DNA from: Acidobacteriaceae bacterium
Lineage (GTDB): Bacteria; Acidobacteriota; Terriglobia; Terriglobales; Acidobacteriaceae
Assembly (NCBI GenBank): GCA_031296355.1
Contig: JARLFX010000433.1
Location: forward strand, 1 to 17,881
Direction of reading: 5' to 3'
Length of the DNA: 17,881 nt
A program made the position numbers and the translations under genes. Below the pieces are notes generated by a model. The model did not search any database. It worked only from the letters and a program-made list of their open reading frames with translations, and was not told the DNA's origin. Below, one piece after another: positions 1-7,374 of this stretch; position 1 is the stretch's first letter; each line of letters opens with the position of its first letter.

Positions 1-1091
1 CCAAACTCCCCCGGAAAGTAAATCCCCGGTTCCACCGAGAAGCACGTATACGGCAGAATCAGCCGCTCGTCATGCGTCTCCAGGTTGTCGAGATGCGCCC
101 CGTTGCCATGCAGTTCCACGGCAATATTGTGCCCCGTCCGGTGCGTAAAGTACTCGCCAAACCCAGCCGCGCCGATCACCTCGCGCGCCGCATCATCCGC
201 CTGCCACCCCGCAATCGGCTCGTTGGCGGCGAACGCCCGCTGCACCCTCGCAATCGCCACATCGCGCGCCTCGCGCACCGTATCGAAGATTAGCTTCTCC
301 CGCTCACTCGGCTCGCGCCCGACGACTCCAGTCCACGTAATGTCGTACCAAATCGCCGTCGGATTATTCGCGAGCTTCGCCCATATATCGATCAGGATGA
401 AGTCGCCCGTGCGAATCGCGCGCGACGCTTCCGCCGTTGGCTCGTAATGCGAGTCGGCAGAGTTCGGCCCCGCCGAGCAGTTCGGCCCATGATCGGTCCA
501 CAGCCCTTCGCGCACGATGCCCTCATTCAGAAAGCTGACAATGTCGAACTCGCTCGGCGAGCGCCCCGCCCGCACCTCGTCGCCAATGTGCTTGAACCCG
601 GCAGCCAGCACGCGGTCCAGCCGCCTCTGCGCCTCATAGTGCGTCGCAATCTGCGCCTCCGTCAGCACGGCTTCGAAGATGGAGATCAGGTTCGCCGACG
701 AGACAATCTCCTTGCGCATCTCGCGCAGCAGCTCAATAGTCCCCGCGTCCACCATCGCCACATACATAATCGCGTTGCGCGGCGAATACTGCATCGCGAT
801 CTTCGTCGCACTAGCCAGCATCGCCGAGAGCTCCGCCTCCAGCTCCTGCCACGACGAGTAGGCGCGCTTCGCCCCCGGCAGCGCATCCAGCTTCAGCGAC
901 TCAATGCGATGCACCAGCTTGCGCGGCTCGCCCGTCGCGGGGATGTAGTAGAACCAGCGCCGCGAGACAAAGGTGTGTTCATCCAGCCCGAGAATGCGGT
1001 ACGCAATCGGGTCGCGGTGATGGTGGTCATAGAAGAGCCACCCATCCATCTTCTGGTCGCGAATTGCAGATTGAATTTGATCAAGATTCAT
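1..1091 (-). CDS. M24-family Xaa-Pro-type metallopeptidase (partial, C-terminus cut by window edge)
   Basis: I translated 363 residues from an ATG at 1091 to the left edge without a stop. The fold is the creatinase/aminopeptidase P type: a non-catalytic N-terminal half (about residues 1-140) and the pita-bread metallopeptidase half. Candidate metal ligands are D235 (IDIWAK), D250 (YDITWT), H321 (RTGHNI) and E354 (SVEPGIY). The last glutamate ligand of the family would lie beyond the window. The spacing between the two aspartates (15 residues) is longer than in textbook aminopeptidase P, so substrate specificity should not be assumed. A GGAAAGG ribosome site lies about 11 nt upstream. There is no signal peptide, so it is probably a cytoplasmic peptidase acting on Xaa-Pro peptides. 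It is transcribed alone, away from the neighbouring plus-strand genes. Confidence 0.9.
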   Translation of the reverse strand, partial: MNLDQIQSAIRDQKMDGWLFYDHHHRDPIAYRILGLDEHTFVSRRWFYYIPATGEPRKLVHRIESLKLDALPGAKRAYSSWQELEAELSAMLASATKIAMQYSPRNAIMYVAMVDAGTIELLREMRKEIVSSANLISIFEAVLTEAQIATHYEAQRRLDRVLAAGFKHIGDEVRAGRSPSEFDIVSFLNEGIVREGLWTDHGPNCSAGPNSADSHYEPTAEASRAIRTGDFILIDIWAKLANNPTAIWYDITWTGVVGREPSEREKLIFDTVREARDVAIARVQRAFAANEPIAGWQADDAAREVIGAAGFGEYFTHRTGHNIAVELHGNGAHLDNLETHDERLILPYTCFSVEPGIYFPGEF

Positions 1092-1130
1092 AAGATTCCA
1101 TTGGCCTTTCCCGTTATTTTAGTCCTCATC

Positions 1131-1200
1131 TGGGTGCCCCCGATTTCAACTCACCACGAAAGTGGATGTCTCAGATTTCAACTCACCACAGAAGTGGGTG
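1131..1200. repeat. Tandem imperfect repeat, 32-bp period, each copy with a small hairpin
   Basis: Two copies of a 24-nt core (1142-1165 and 1174-1197) start 32 nt apart and differ at only two core positions. Each holds a CCAC/GTGG stem with a four-base loop, GAAA in the first and AGAA in the second. A GGGTGCCCC motif begins the block (about 1132-1140) and recurs at its end (about 1196-1204), where it runs into the hairpin at 1202-1227. The block lies in the gap between the M24 peptidase and the next gene and codes for nothing I can see. It looks like an interspersed intergenic repeat, not a regulatory site of one gene. Confidence 0.6.
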
Positions 1201-1201
1201 C

Positions 1202-1231
1202 CCCGGGTCTCGCTTCTGAGACCCGGGTTTT
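1202..1231. repeat. Perfect 10-bp hairpin followed by TTTT (REP-like element or terminator)
   Basis: Arms 1202-1211 and 1218-1227 are perfectly complementary around a 6-nt GCTTCT loop and are followed by four T. Neither flanking gene ends here: the M24 peptidase starts at 1091 and points away, and the next gene starts at 1330. So a terminator role is not required by the layout. The attached GGGTGCCCC motif suggests a REP-like mobile hairpin instead. Confidence 0.55.
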
Positions 1232-1329
1232 CGTAGCTGTAATTATCTTTCCGTAGCCGCGCCTGCAACCAGCGCTATCCAAAAGCCAGCCAGCACCTCA
1301 CTCGCGTACCATGGACACTGGAGAATTTC

Positions 1330-1716
1330 ATGGCAAACAAATACGGCGAAGCCGCGCTCATCGCCGCCCGCGCCGCCGCCCAGTACAGCAAGAGTCCCGT
1401 CGATCAGTGGGCCGACGCGCTGCAGCAGCTTCACCCCACCTCGCCCACCGCGCGCAAAAAAACCGCGCCCCGCGGAGCCTTCCTCGGCCTTTGCGACGCC
1501 GGCTTCGTCAAAGGAATCGCCGCCAACCCCCGCGCCTCGTCCTCTGACAATGCAAACTACGCCATCGCCGCCGCCACGCTTCTGCTGCAGGGAACCGAGC
1601 AGCGCTCCATCAGCGCCCTCTGGCGTCAGGTCACCAACGGCGAAGACAAGGCCCACAACGGCCAGATGGATGTCGTCCTCGCGCTCTGGAAAAACGGCCT
1701 CATCGTCCATCCGTAA
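1330..1716 (+). CDS. Conserved-looking protein of unknown function, 128 aa
   Basis: I do not recognise a named family with certainty. The reading frame has strongly biased C/G third positions and a TGGAGAA ribosome site 4-10 nt before the ATG, so it is very likely real. The opposite-strand frame over the same bases is open but lacks these features. The product is soluble, alanine-rich in its first 20 residues, has no signal peptide or membrane segment, and ends in a well-ordered stretch (residues about 78-128) with several tryptophans (ALWRQV, LALWKNG). Its stop codon lies in the left arm of a 26-bp palindrome. No function is proposed. Confidence 0.8.
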   Translation: MANKYGEAALIAARAAAQYSKSPVDQWADALQQLHPTSPTARKKTAPRGAFLGLCDAGFVKGIAANPRASSSDNANYAIAAATLLLQGTEQRSISALWRQVTNGEDKAHNGQMDVVLALWKNGLIVHP

Positions 1717-1739
1717 AGTGGTAAACATTTACCACTTTA
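1714..1739. promoter_or_regulatory. Perfect 26-bp palindrome spanning the stop codon of the 128-aa gene
   Basis: Arms 1714-1725 and 1728-1739 are exact reverse complements around a CA dinucleotide. The left arm begins with the TAA stop of the 128-aa gene. There is no T-tract after it and the stem is AT-rich, so it is a poor intrinsic terminator. The symmetry and 2-nt centre look more like a dimeric DNA-binding protein site, but no binding protein is identified in the window. Confidence 0.5.
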
Positions 1740-1917
1740 TGGCAGTTTCCGGCCTCACCGGTGCGCAACGAGTCACCGGAAAGTCACCGCAAAGTACCGT
1801 GCTCCACCGCCAATTCTCCATGCATTTTCCCCGCAGAAATGCCTGTCTTTATGCGTTTGCAACAAAAGCCCGTGCGGCTTGAAGCATCTGCGTTATCCTG
1901 ATGCCCAGAGTTAATCC

Positions 1918-2262
1918 ATGTTTTATCTGTATTTCTCAATATTTTGCATAGGCGCTGCCATGCTGCAAAGCGCCCACCTCCGTGCCCCCAAAGGCATCGT
2001 CCCCACGCGTCGCCGTGTAATCTACGCCGTAATCGCAGTGCTTGCCAGCGCCATAGAAGTGCTTGTCGGAGCTATGCAGATCGCCCCTGTATACGTTGGT
2101 GCCATGCTTGGCATCCCGGTCTTCTATCTTGTCAACAAGAGCATTATGGGCATGAGTTTGCGCCTTCGATACACCTTCCGTATTGGGCTGATTCTTACGC
2201 TGCTTACGGTTGTTCCACTGGTTAGGATGACCCTGCCGCTGATCTCTCAAATCTCCGAATAA
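1918..2262 (+). CDS. Small integral membrane protein of unknown function, 114 aa
   Basis: The product is strongly hydrophobic, with about four predicted membrane segments (roughly residues 2-17, 34-52, 56-74 and 88-108) separated by basic loops such as TRRR near residue 31. That is the pattern of a real inner-membrane protein. No family is recognised and no catalytic motif is visible. The ribosome site before the ATG is weak (AGAG about 9 nt upstream). Codons here are less GC-biased than in neighbouring genes. An open frame of similar length exists on the opposite strand, but it is hydrophilic, Asn/His-rich and without a start context. It precedes a membrane-anchored thioredoxin-fold gene and a YihY-type gene on the same strand, a loose envelope cluster. 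Confidence 0.6.
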   Translation: MFYLYFSIFCIGAAMLQSAHLRAPKGIVPTRRRVIYAVIAVLASAIEVLVGAMQIAPVYVGAMLGIPVFYLVNKSIMGMSLRLRYTFRIGLILTLLTVVPLVRMTLPLISQISE

Positions 2263-2393
2263 GCGCGGGTGGGGCATGTCTCTTTTGGTATCTGCAAGTG
2301 AAATAATGCCTTTTCAACCAGGTGCTGGCGGGCAGCTAGCTACATCTAATCTGTGAAGCAGGGCAATTTGCCTGCCAAAGCCGAGGAATTTCT

Positions 2394-2960
2394 ATGCGCC
2401 GTCCTTTTCGCGTCCTTTTCGTGGTGTTTGTGATGATTGTGATTGCATTGGTTGTAGTTCACCGTATGCGTGTCCGTCAGCACTCCGTTCCCAGTCCGAT
2501 CCCTGCTCAAACAGCTGTTCCTGCTCCCGCTCCGCAACCGGAGCCGCCGCAGGTTCACGCGGCGCACATCTACAACGAGACTGCGGATGCAAGGGAAGAC
2601 GTCGCGGGCGCTCTGGCGCTGGCACGTTCAACCCACCGCTATGTGTTGCTTGATTTTGGCGCAAACTGGTGCCCCGACTGCCAGATGCTGAGCGTCTATC
2701 TGCATCAACCGCCGAATTCCGAGTTGCTCGAGAAAAATTTCATCCTGGTCAACGTGGACATGGGGCGCATGGATAAGAATCTTGATGTCGCAAACACCTT
2801 CAATGTCCCAATCAAGAAGGGCATTCCCGCGCTTGCCGTTGTCGATCCTTCCGGTCGTGTAATCTTCTCGCAGACCGCTGGTGAGTTTGCGAATATGCGC
2901 TCAATGGATTCCAGCTCGGTTACGGAATTTCTGAAGATGTGGAGGCCGAAAGGACGCTGA
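2394..2960 (+). CDS. Membrane-anchored thioredoxin-fold protein (WCPDC active site)
   Basis: The 188-aa product has an N-terminal signal anchor (about residues 6-23), a Pro/Ala-rich linker (about 32-55), then a thioredoxin fold. The redox motif is W92-C93-P94-D95-C96 and the expected cis-proline is P145 (GIPALAV). The context (LLDFGANWCPDC, then LVNVDMG) resembles periplasmic thioredoxin-like domains of the DsbD C-terminal/thioredoxin_7 type. It would face the periplasm and reduce or shuffle disulfides, but the partner is unknown. A GAGGA ribosome site lies 6 nt before the ATG. It sits 131 nt after the 114-aa membrane protein and 30 nt before the YihY-type gene, so it may be co-transcribed with the latter. 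Confidence 0.88.
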   Translation: MRRPFRVLFVVFVMIVIALVVVHRMRVRQHSVPSPIPAQTAVPAPAPQPEPPQVHAAHIYNETADAREDVAGALALARSTHRYVLLDFGANWCPDCQMLSVYLHQPPNSELLEKNFILVNVDMGRMDKNLDVANTFNVPIKKGIPALAVVDPSGRVIFSQTAGEFANMRSMDSSSVTEFLKMWRPKGR

Positions 2961-2990
2961 GCATCTTGCTTCCAGTAGTCTGAATACGCT

Positions 2991-3881
2991 ATGTTGCACT
3001 TCGTCCATACGCTGCGCCGCGCATTTGTCTCCGCCATGTCCAATGATTGTTTCAACATTGCGCAGGCAACGGCGTATTCAGCCATATTTGCATTATTTCC
3101 GGCACTCATCGTATCTGCCGCGCTCGTCGGGCTGGTTCCCGGCAACGTTCCGCTCCGGTCGCAGCTCAGCGAGATCTTCAGCCGCATCCTTCCGTCCAAT
3201 GCCATCCCTCTGCTGCGCGGATACTTCGCCGTTTCTGACACCCACTCGCATCATGTTCTCTGGTCCGCTGCTGTGGTCAGCGTGATCGGCGCTGCTGGCG
3301 TGATTGCTACGCTGATGGAAGGATTTCGCCGCGCTTACCGCCGTCCACTGCATCAGTGGGGCTTCTGGCACAAGCGGCGCATCTCGTTCATCCTGGTGCC
3401 CATGTCGCTGTTTCCGCTGGCCATCATCAGCATACTGGTCGTATCCGGCCACTACATCACGGTTTGGCTCTGGTACATGGTCACGCCTGGGCTGCGCGTG
3501 CTGGTCATTGTGGCTGCACTGGTCATTCGCTGGGGTGTAGCCGTACTCAGCAGCGTCAGCGTCATTGCCGTCATCTATTACAAGGGAACGCCTGTCAATC
3601 ACAGCTTTCGCCGGACGCTGCCGGGCGCGACTATTGCCACTGGCCTGTGGTTTCTCAGCACCCTTGGTTTCGGGCTGTATGTCACTCGATTTGCGAACTA
3701 TTCGCAGGTCTACGGATCGCTGGGCGCGGGCATCGCGCTGCTCATCTGGCTCTACATCATCGCGCTCAGCGTACTGATTGGGGCGGAGTTCAATGCTCAA
3801 CTCTTCGGCGAAGGATATAACTTCCCCGGCTACGGCGAAGTGCTGCGCCGCATTGCGCGCCGCCATAGCATGAGCAGCTAA
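2991..3881 (+). CDS. YihY/BrkB-family (UPF0761) inner-membrane protein
   Basis: The 296-aa product has the family hallmarks: the N-terminal AQATAYSAIFALFPAL segment (about residues 24-39), roughly six membrane helices, a PGA...GLWF helix, and the C-terminal YGSLGAGIALLIWLY segment followed by IGAEFNAQ. Length is typical of the family. The molecular role of YihY/BrkB proteins is not firmly established; older names link them to serum resistance or ribonuclease BN, the latter shown to be a misassignment. The ribosome site before the ATG is poor, so translational coupling to the thioredoxin-fold gene 30 nt upstream is possible. The gene ends 110 nt before pyruvate kinase. Confidence 0.9.
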   Translation: MLHFVHTLRRAFVSAMSNDCFNIAQATAYSAIFALFPALIVSAALVGLVPGNVPLRSQLSEIFSRILPSNAIPLLRGYFAVSDTHSHHVLWSAAVVSVIGAAGVIATLMEGFRRAYRRPLHQWGFWHKRRISFILVPMSLFPLAIISILVVSGHYITVWLWYMVTPGLRVLVIVAALVIRWGVAVLSSVSVIAVIYYKGTPVNHSFRRTLPGATIATGLWFLSTLGFGLYVTRFANYSQVYGSLGAGIALLIWLYIIALSVLIGAEFNAQLFGEGYNFPGYGEVLRRIARRHSMSS

Positions 3882-3991
3882 GCCGCGTGGCCAAGCGGAA
3901 ACACTGCTTATGCGGGTAGAATAGAGAAAGTGCGTCAAAATGGTCCATCCACTTGACGCGACTTAGCTCGAGACAGGATTGACCTTACCGC

Positions 3992-5479
3992 ATGAATGCT
4001 CCAATTGCTCCAATTAAGCCAACGGTTGAGCACCTTCGCCGCGCCAAAATCGTTGCTACACTCGGCCCCTCCTGTAGCACAGAAGAAATCTTCCGGCAGC
4101 TTGTAGACGCCGGACTGGACGTGGTCCGCCTCAACTTTTCCCACGGCAGCCATGAGCAAAAATCCGACCTGATTCGCATGGTCCGCAAGGTTTCGGCAGA
4201 GGTTGGCCGTCCACTTTGCATCTTGGGCGATCTCCAGGGTCCCAAGATCCGCACCGCCAAGTTGAAAGATCACAAGCCGGTTACGCTGGTTGCCGGTGAG
4301 CGCCTTACGATTTCACCGCATGTCGTAGAGGGAACCGCCCGTCGCGTGGGCACCATCTTCACCACGCTGGCTGAGAATCTTGAGCCGGGCGCGCGCGTTC
4401 TGCTCTCTGACGGTCTCATCGAACTCACCGTGTACGCCATCAACGGCGACGAAGTTGAGTGCACCATCGTCAATGGCGGCGTACTCGGGGAAAACAAGGG
4501 CATCAACCTCCCCGGCGTTGCCGTCAAAGTTCCGTCGCTGACCGAGAAGGACGAGATCGATCTGGAGTTCGCCCTCCAGCAGGGCGTGGATGCGATCGCC
4601 GTCTCCTTTGTTCGCACCGCCCACGATGTGCACCACGTCAAGAACCGCATCGCGGCGCTGAATTCCACTGCCTGGGTGATTGCCAAGCTGGAGAAGCCGC
4701 AGGCCATCGAGCATCTGGAGAGCATTTTGGAAGTAGCCGACGGCGTGATGGTTGCTCGCGGCGATCTGGGCGTAGAAGTTCCGCCGGAGAAGGTTCCGGC
4801 CATTCAGAAGCACGTCATCAAGCGCGCTGCCGAGTATCGCAAGCCCGTCATTACCGCCACGCAGATGCTGGAGTCGATGATTGATAATCCACGGCCCACG
4901 CGCGCTGAGGCATCTGACGTTGCCAATGCGATCTACGATGGCACTGACGCGGTGATGCTCTCCGGCGAAACCGCAGCCGGTAAGTATCCCGTAGAAGCGG
5001 TTGCCATGATGGCGAAGATCGTTGTTGAAACGGAAAGCCAGATCCTTGCGGAGACGGCCGGCTCGCATCGCCTGCCGATCCATCCGCTTGCCGGGCGGCT
5101 CTCGATTTCAGAGACCATCTGCGAATGCATGGCGCACTCTGCGGAAGATCTTGATCTCTCGGCCATCGCCATTTTCACTGAGACCGGCACCACCGCACGC
5201 CTGCTCTCCAAGTATCGCCCGGAATCGCCCATCTACGCGCTCAGCTCGTTTGAGCATGTGGTGAACCGCGCCGTCATGCTCTGGGGCACACAGCCGATTC
5301 TCTGCGAACGCTTTACCGACACAGACATGCTCGTGGATATGGCAGAAGAGATTCTGCTGGGCCGCAATCATGTGGAGAAGGGCCAGGTTCTGGGCATTGT
5401 GGGTGGCACGCGTACACTCTCCGGCGCGACCAACTTCATGCGTCTGCATATGGTCGGCGATCGCAAGGAAACAAACTAG
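3992..5479 (+). CDS. pyk: Pyruvate kinase
   Basis: It transfers phosphate from phosphoenolpyruvate to ADP, the last step of glycolysis, in the cytoplasm. The 495-aa product has all core features: KIVATLGPS near residue 19, RLNFSHG near 46, DLQGPKIR near 80, the catalytic lysine K232 in AKLEKPQAI, metal ligands E234 and D258 (ARGDLG), and T290 in TATQMLESM. A C-terminal allosteric domain follows (about 360-490). About 15 extra residues with a repeated Ala-Pro-Ile precede the conserved start. The upstream 110 nt holds only a weak -10-like TAGAAT (3917-3922), and the AGGA ribosome site is far from the ATG (about 13 nt), so the start is not strongly marked. The stop is 2 nt from the end of a convergent 49-aa gene. 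Confidence 0.97.
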   Translation: MNAPIAPIKPTVEHLRRAKIVATLGPSCSTEEIFRQLVDAGLDVVRLNFSHGSHEQKSDLIRMVRKVSAEVGRPLCILGDLQGPKIRTAKLKDHKPVTLVAGERLTISPHVVEGTARRVGTIFTTLAENLEPGARVLLSDGLIELTVYAINGDEVECTIVNGGVLGENKGINLPGVAVKVPSLTEKDEIDLEFALQQGVDAIAVSFVRTAHDVHHVKNRIAALNSTAWVIAKLEKPQAIEHLESILEVADGVMVARGDLGVEVPPEKVPAIQKHVIKRAAEYRKPVITATQMLESMIDNPRPTRAEASDVANAIYDGTDAVMLSGETAAGKYPVEAVAMMAKIVVETESQILAETAGSHRLPIHPLAGRLSISETICECMAHSAEDLDLSAIAIFTETGTTARLLSKYRPESPIYALSSFEHVVNRAVMLWGTQPILCERFTDTDMLVDMAEEILLGRNHVEKGQVLGIVGGTRTLSGATNFMRLHMVGDRKETN

Positions 5480-5481
5480 CG

Positions 5482-5631
5482 CTAATGCCGCTTGAAATAC
5501 TGGATGGCGCGTTCATGCGCCTCCGCCTTCTCGCGGCTGGCAAAGGTCCCCAGGTTCTTGCGCTTACCGGTCTTTGCATCGGTGCTGCGTGAGTAAATGC
5601 GGAACTCGCCGGACTTGAGTTTGCGAATCAT
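5482..5631 (-). CDS. 49-aa basic small protein, conserved-looking
   Basis: An ATG at 5631 with an excellent AGGAGGG ribosome site (complement of about 5640-5646, 8 nt spacer) opens a 49-codon frame ending at TAG 5484-5482. The product begins MIRKLKSGEFRIYSR and continues with a TGKRKNLGTF stretch and an REKAEAHERAIQYFKRH end. It is rich in Lys/Arg, with two predicted beta strands then a helix, reminiscent of the arm-binding domain of tyrosine recombinases, although this likeness is by eye only. I recall near-identical short proteins across unrelated bacteria, unverified. It converges on pyk with a 2-nt gap and no terminator between them. Function unknown, possibly nucleic-acid binding. Confidence 0.82.
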   Translation of the reverse strand: MIRKLKSGEFRIYSRSTDAKTGKRKNLGTFASREKAEAHERAIQYFKRH

Positions 5632-5689
5632 GCGGATATCCCTCCTGCAAGTGGGATGCACGATAGCGAAGACAAGGTTAGCTTATGTA

Positions 5690-5730
5690 TTTTGACAAAA
5701 GAAAAAGCGGCTCGTGATGAGCCGCTTTTC
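5690..5730 (-). terminator. Intrinsic terminator of the first beta-barrel gene
   Basis: Arms 5703-5713 and 5719-5729 form a perfect 11-bp stem with a 5-nt loop. Read on the minus strand the stem is followed by a T-rich run (complement of about 5690-5702). It lies 21 nt past the stop of the beta-barrel gene that ends at 5751, and upstream of the 49-aa gene, separating their transcription. Confidence 0.88.
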
Positions 5731-5750
5731 CTTTGGCTATAGCGCAGTGC

Positions 5751-6335
5751 TTATTTCTTGCCGCCCCACTGGTAGAAGAGCGCAATCGTACCGCGCGACT
5801 CATTCTGGTGGTAGTCATTTCCGTAGTACTTGTACATCTGCCGGTCCCAGCGATACTCCGGACGCAGGCCCCAGTTTTGCCCGCAGTAGATGCTGGCGCC
5901 ACCACCGAAGCTGACGTAGTCTCCATTCACGCTCGCGCTGCCGTTCACGCCTTGAAAGCTTGCAGCCGCCCCCATCCGCGCATAGCCGAAGCCAAAGACG
6001 CCGTAGGGAACTACCCGTTTCGACTTGACCGGAGCAACGCGAACCGCTCCGCCAAAGAGCTGATAATTGCCTGATACAGACATCCCCGAGACCGTCTCGG
6101 AGCCTTGTGGCAGATAGTTGTACTCCGCCAGGACGGCAACATACTCATTGAGATTGATGCCACCCGAGAAGCCGAATTCGACATGCTTCTTGTTGTCGAT
6201 TCCTGTCAGATTGTTGAAGCCGATGTTCGCGGCTGCGTCGCCAGACATCGGCGTGATGCTCTGTGCCAGCAGCGGTGCTGACAGTGCTGCAAGGAATACT
6301 CCTGTAGCGCAATTCCTGATGAACTTTGTTGTCAT
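5751..6335 (-). CDS. Outer-membrane beta-barrel protein (paralogue A)
   Basis: I chose the ATG at 6335 because it starts a clean signal peptide (MTTKFIRN, then a hydrophobic run, cleavage near ...PLLA-QS at residue 24) and has an AAAGG ribosome site about 10 nt upstream. The frame stays open a further 54 codons but that extension is hydrophilic and unlike a leader. The mature part (about 170 aa) alternates aromatic/Gly-rich strands such as VAVLAEYNYLP, VVPYGVFGFGYA and WGLRPEYRWDRQMY, typical of an 8-stranded OmpA/OmpW-like porin domain. Its C-terminal half closely matches the next gene. No periplasmic OmpA domain is present. Role probably structural or adhesive; substrate unknown. Confidence 0.85.
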   Translation of the reverse strand: MTTKFIRNCATGVFLAALSAPLLAQSITPMSGDAAANIGFNNLTGIDNKKHVEFGFSGGINLNEYVAVLAEYNYLPQGSETVSGMSVSGNYQLFGGAVRVAPVKSKRVVPYGVFGFGYARMGAAASFQGVNGSASVNGDYVSFGGGASIYCGQNWGLRPEYRWDRQMYKYYGNDYHQNESRGTIALFYQWGGKK

Positions 6336-6537
6336 GTGGTCGTGTGCCTTTCTTGTGTAGGCGATCTGGTGAATGAAAACTGAAGGCTTCCGGCCTTCCA
6401 TGGAAACCATCAGTCGTGAATGAAGTTCACATTTCTTTAAGCGAACGTGACCTATTCTGCGCGCACACAGCCGCTGCGACCGTGATGCAAGACACACGTT
6501 GAGTATTCAAGTTCTGATTTGGGAATAAGGTTCTCTG

Positions 6538-7182
6538 CTAGTAATACCGGTATGGACGGTGCCACTGGTAGAAGAGCGATAGCGTTCCGCGCACGTCTGT
6601 CACGGTGAGAGTGGAGTTGTTCACATTGCCGTAGAACTGCCGGTCCCAGCGGACCTCCGGGCGTATACCCCAGTTGCGTCCGGCAAACACGCTGATGCCG
6701 CCGCCGGCACTCACATACTCTCCGTTGCTGCCGTTCGTCGCGCTCGCGCTGGCGTTCTGCCCGATGATGGAGGCCGCCGCCGCAGCGCGTGCGTAACCCC
6801 CTCCGCCAGCAATGTAGGGAACGATCCGCGCAGCATGAAACGGCGTGTAGCGCGCACTGCCGCCCACCCATTGATAGTTGCCGCTCAGGCTGAAGTTTGC
6901 ATACGAGCTCGATGCAGCCACCTGGTAGCTGCCCAGCGACAGGTAGTTGTACTCCGCAAAGATGCCCAGGTGCGGTGTGAAGTTATAGCCAAGCGATGTG
7001 CCGTACTCGGGGTGATAGCCGGTGTCGTTTCCAGAAATGTTGCTGGTGCCTGCGTTCACGGCGATATCCACGGAGCTGCCTGCCACGCCCTGCGCCCAGG
7101 CTGCTGTGGACATCAAGAGGAAGAGTGACCACAGTATGGCGTGGCCGGCGATAGCGATGCGATGAGCGAGCGACTCCGGCAT
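6538..7182 (-). CDS. Outer-membrane beta-barrel protein (paralogue B)
   Basis: The 214-aa product has a signal peptide with an AWA-Q cleavage site after residue 30, preceded by a hydrophobic core (about 11-25). The mature part is an 8-stranded-type barrel. YVSAGGGISVFAG and WGIRPEVRWDRQFY, and the terminal GTLSLFYQW, align directly with YVSFGGGASIYCG, WGLRPEYRWDRQMY and GTIALFYQW of paralogue A, so the two arose by duplication. Ribosome site AAAGGGA lies about 9 nt before the ATG. Paralogue A follows after a 202-nt gap and has the terminator, so read-through is possible but the gap could carry its own promoter. It is divergent from mutL with 191 nt between starts. Confidence 0.85.
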   Translation of the reverse strand: MPESLAHRIAIAGHAILWSLFLLMSTAAWAQGVAGSSVDIAVNAGTSNISGNDTGYHPEYGTSLGYNFTPHLGIFAEYNYLSLGSYQVAASSSYANFSLSGNYQWVGGSARYTPFHAARIVPYIAGGGGYARAAAAASIIGQNASASATNGSNGEYVSAGGGISVFAGRNWGIRPEVRWDRQFYGNVNNSTLTVTDVRGTLSLFYQWHRPYRYY

Positions 7183-7359
7183 GGCGGCACGTCCCTTTCG
7201 GAAACTGCAACCAGTGTAGCCGCAGGCTGCTACAGTCGTGGATTGCTCACTCTGGTGCGCAGACGGTCGATTTGGGCCTGCAAGGTCGCCGGAACTCTGA
7301 AATTGGACGGGTCGCTCGTTGCAGCCCGGTTTTCCGCTGCATCACCGCCTGCGAAACTC

Positions 7360-7374
7360 TACAATCAGATGTTA
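7360..7374 (+). promoter_or_regulatory. Possible -10 element giving a leaderless or near-leaderless mutL transcript
   Basis: TACAAT at 7360-7365 matches the sigma-70 -10 consensus at five of six positions and ends 8 nt before the chosen mutL ATG at 7374. No ribosome-binding site precedes that ATG. The -35 region (CTGCAT about 7337) is poor, so this is only suggestive. Confidence 0.3.

Noticed and set aside
1243..1728. 161-codon minus-strand frame over the 128-aa gene
   Set aside because: Gly/Val-rich shadow; the plus-strand frame has the ribosome site and codon bias.
3882..3940. Stretch GCCGCGTGGCCAAGCGG resembling the start of a tRNA-Leu/Ser
   Set aside because: No anticodon arm, TPsiC arm or complementary acceptor end follows; it is the short gap before pyk.
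7272..7373. 34-codon N-terminal extension of mutL
   Set aside because: Not conserved in the family, and the conserved N-terminus begins at the ATG at 7374.
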